A DNA stretch of 64,000 nt from the NCBI RefSeq assembly GCF_902148845.1, contig NC_043763.1, forward strand, positions 10,283,170 to 10,347,169, in the 5' to 3' direction. The first letter of the stretch is position 1, and every line of letters begins with the position of its first letter. Of this stretch, positions 61,506-64,000 are shown piece by piece. The DNA comes from Salarias fasciatus. Its lineage: Eukaryota > Chordata > Actinopteri > Blenniiformes > Blenniidae. Made by a program: the position numbers and the translations under genes. The notes beneath the pieces were generated by a model, which saw only the letters and a program-made list of their open reading frames with translations, did no database searches and was not told the DNA's origin.

Positions 61506-64000
61506 CTAGAGAGAAGACAGCGACACAATGGATGGTCTGAATCATTCATGGCGGAGAGCGAACTGGCGTTTGTTTTGTTTTTTTTCTCGTACCGAAGCTG
61601 AAGTGGCGTCTCGCTCGTCAGCGAAGCCCCCGACACGTTGAACAATCTCACCCTTCGAATTACTGCATTAACTACGTGCTTCATCGAATGAAAGTGGAAT
61701 TAATAAAAGTGCTGACAGAGGCTGGCTTTGGTTAGGAGGGGGGGGGGGCTCCTCAGAGTGGGAAATAGTCTGGGATCACGGGAACTTGTGTGCTCAGGTG
61801 TCTTCTGAGAGTCTGATGCAGCCCAGAGGGTTCGGAGCTGCTGCTCCAGTCATGATGAGGATGGACGGCGGCCAGGTTTACTTTGGCAAAAGTCACACTT
61901 CTGACCTTATATCCCCCTTCATGAGAAACACAGCTGGCTGCTATTAGCGTGCAACAGCCCAGCCCCCCCAACCTTCCCTCACGGCTGACACCGAGCTGAA
62001 ACGGCAACGATGTTCAGTTTCACTGCCGTGGCTATGAAGCCGTATATCGACTTCCTGTGTATCTCTAAAGCCTCAACTGGATCAAGACCAGAGATGTTTT
62101 TCATTACAAAGTCATGAAGACGCAAAAAAAGGAGCGTTTGCTGGTATTCATTGAACAGAAAAAGGGTGGTAGAGCCTTTAAATGTGCCCAACTTGCGTAA
62201 AATATAAAGCTCAAGAGATGTACTATAAGATACCAAACTGTACCACCGTCTGTCTGAAAGCAAACGGGTGTGAAACATGCAGCTTCCAGGCCAAAGCTGG
62301 TTTCTTTCGGGTTCATTGTGGCCCAAGGACACTCAAAAAGAGACAAAATATGACATAAACTGAACTCTATTAATACAAAAAACAGCTGCTACTTTGTTTA
62401 CTGTTGGCAACATTGTTTCAGTCAATTTGAAACCTGAACAGCAGATTGCAACAATGAAACAGAGAAAGTGGGTGAAAAAAACATCCAAACCACACTGTGA
62501 GGGTGAATTAGTGAAGGTTTTTTCCCACATTAGTATGGAGAGAAATGCTATTCTGAACAGTTTTATGTTTTTGCTTAAATGAACAAATAAAACCCTGCTT
62601 TTATTTTCTGGATTTTGTCCCATCATCCTGCTGTGTTAATACTTATTGGCCTATTTTATTCAAATTCAAAGGATCTTGATGTTTAAACGTCTAATTCAAA
62701 AAAGATAAATCCGCAGGCTTCTTCAAATACTATTATTACCACCAGTTCTTTTCTTGGAAAGACAAACATTTTGCAGAGGAAAGACCTTATATACAGGAAA
62801 CATTTCAAAACCAAAAATTGAGAGGTGTAGCTGAGTAAAGGCGGTCAGAAATAGCACCGAAAATATTTGGTGAAACGTGTACTGAGACCGCAGCCTGATG
62901 AAAGTGTTTCCAACACAGTAAAAGCCCGGGTTGGGATTTCCCATTAACTGGAGTTGTGATTTAAGACGAGGAGGTCCGCATCAACGGGGCGTGTTATTCA
63001 TTCCTCCCCAGCATTGTTTGCCTGTGTTCAGCAGAGCAGCGAAGGGTTAGCCAAGGATCATGGATACCACCCAAAGGAAACATTGCAGCAGCAGTCAGGA
63101 TTCATGATTCATGAAAAGTTTTTTTTTTTTTTTTTTTTTGCTCCCACAGCAGCAGGAAGACAGATAAGGCAGCCAAAAAACCAGCTTCAACACCTCGGGC
63201 ATGGCTTTCAGTGTTTGATCTGAATGTAAGCGAGTGTTTCCAAAAACGTCCGAGCCCACCGATACGACACCGGCGGAGTACAAACGCGCATTTGTCGGCC
63301 TCCGCGGCTACTGTGTATAGATAGCTGTATTTATTTGTAGCAGTGAAAGTGGTAATCTGTGAAAAACACTGTGGGGCTTTGGTGTAACTACAGCGCCGCT
63401 CGAGGGGCTCAGGCCCGCATTAGCATTGATGGCGGCGACCTGCGTAAACACGAGTATCTGCTGAGTCGAAGTCCAAACACTCCCGTAACACTTGATCCCC
63501 GAGAGGTTAAGCACGACTTGTAACGCTGCGTTTTCTCCGCAACCAAAACCGACTCGTCGGTGAAGCACCCTACAGACCCCCGCCAACAATAGTCTGCGCT
63601 CTCAGCTGCCTCTTCAAGTTGTGTAGCTGAGCCCCTTCTCTATACCCCCCCCCCACCTTCCCTCTTGCCCCTTGGCTCTTCCCCCCCTCCCCCACAGCCT
63701 CCTCGCCTTCATCGGGAATAAGTGAGTATATAAGAAATCGGTGAGGCATGCAGAGTGCCAAGGTCAGTGGGTTTGCGCGGGGAGCTGGCTAATGTTGCCC
63801 ACAGAGAGTATACCTTGCCAGTTTGAGTGGGTTCCAGCTCTGGTATTGCTGGAGCTCAGTTCCACTCCAGCCGGGGCTCAAATCCTCACTGTGCCCTCCA
63901 GATGGACAACAGAAACCCTGTTTAGCTGACTTATCGATCCGCCTCAGTGCCCCTCCCAGCACGGACTCGCCCCTCTCTGAAATGTATATCTAACAAGATA
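61506..64000 (-). other. dnmt3a 5' intron or upstream sequence
   Basis: No convincing further dnmt3a exon, although the protein must continue N-terminally. There is a G run at 61737-61748, a T run at 63120-63139 and a C-rich patch at 63640-63700. Human exon content such as the Lys/Arg-rich N-terminal stretch is not recognisable here, so it probably lies to the right. Confidence 0.4.

Noticed and set aside
61506-64000. Further N-terminal dnmt3a exons
   Set aside because: Expected from the protein, but no frame with matching content and splice signals could be recognised.

Overview
This window is from a ray-finned fish (teleost) nuclear genome, probably a percomorph. The evidence is intron-containing vertebrate genes with clear fish orthologues, CR1/L2-type and L1-type LINE remnants, fish-style MITEs, and many microsatellites and homopolymer runs. 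The species cannot be named from sequence alone.

The left third (1-20 kb) is repeat-rich and has no host protein-coding gene I can support. It opens inside an L2-like LINE whose reverse-transcriptase ORF is open to its stop codon. After this come two large palindromic units (about 2.3-3.9 kb and 15.5-17.0 kb), each holding two intact, convergently arranged tRNA-Ala(AGC) genes. Broken relatives lie at 14.9-15.5 kb and 19.0-19.8 kb. Between them lie an L1-type LINE 3' fragment (7.3-8.7 kb), a tandemly duplicated unassigned fish ORF family with a Cys-x2-Cys motif (10.1-12.3 kb), a MITE at 13.8 kb and a hAT-like MITE with target-site duplication at 17.8 kb.

The right two thirds carry three host genes in tandem, all on the minus strand: mapre3 (microtubule plus-end protein EB3, complete CDS 21.1-24.4 kb, candidate promoter near 27.6 kb), dpysl5 (CRMP5, complete 12-exon CDS 31.1-37.5 kb) and dnmt3a (de novo DNA methyltransferase, 45.2 kb to at least 61.5 kb; its 5' end lies beyond the window or was not recognised). 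As far as I recall, the human orthologues all lie in 2p23, so this looks like conserved synteny. The three act separately: microtubule tip binding, growth-cone signalling and cytosine-5 methylation. The first two are strongly neuronal in vertebrates.

The most interesting signals are: (i) the tRNA-Ala palindromes, where tRNAs and outer right flanks keep orientation but the spacer is inverted between copies; (ii) a phase-matched alternative first exon inside dnmt3a (54.6 kb) equivalent in position to the mammalian DNMT3A2 start; (iii) a long poly-Gln/poly-Pro insertion in the Dnmt3a N-terminal region; and (iv) a TTAA-flanked foldback element beside a second inverted repeat between mapre3 and dpysl5. 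I did not find an evident new protein system. Exon borders were set by eye from GT/AG signals and remembered protein families, with no alignment run.
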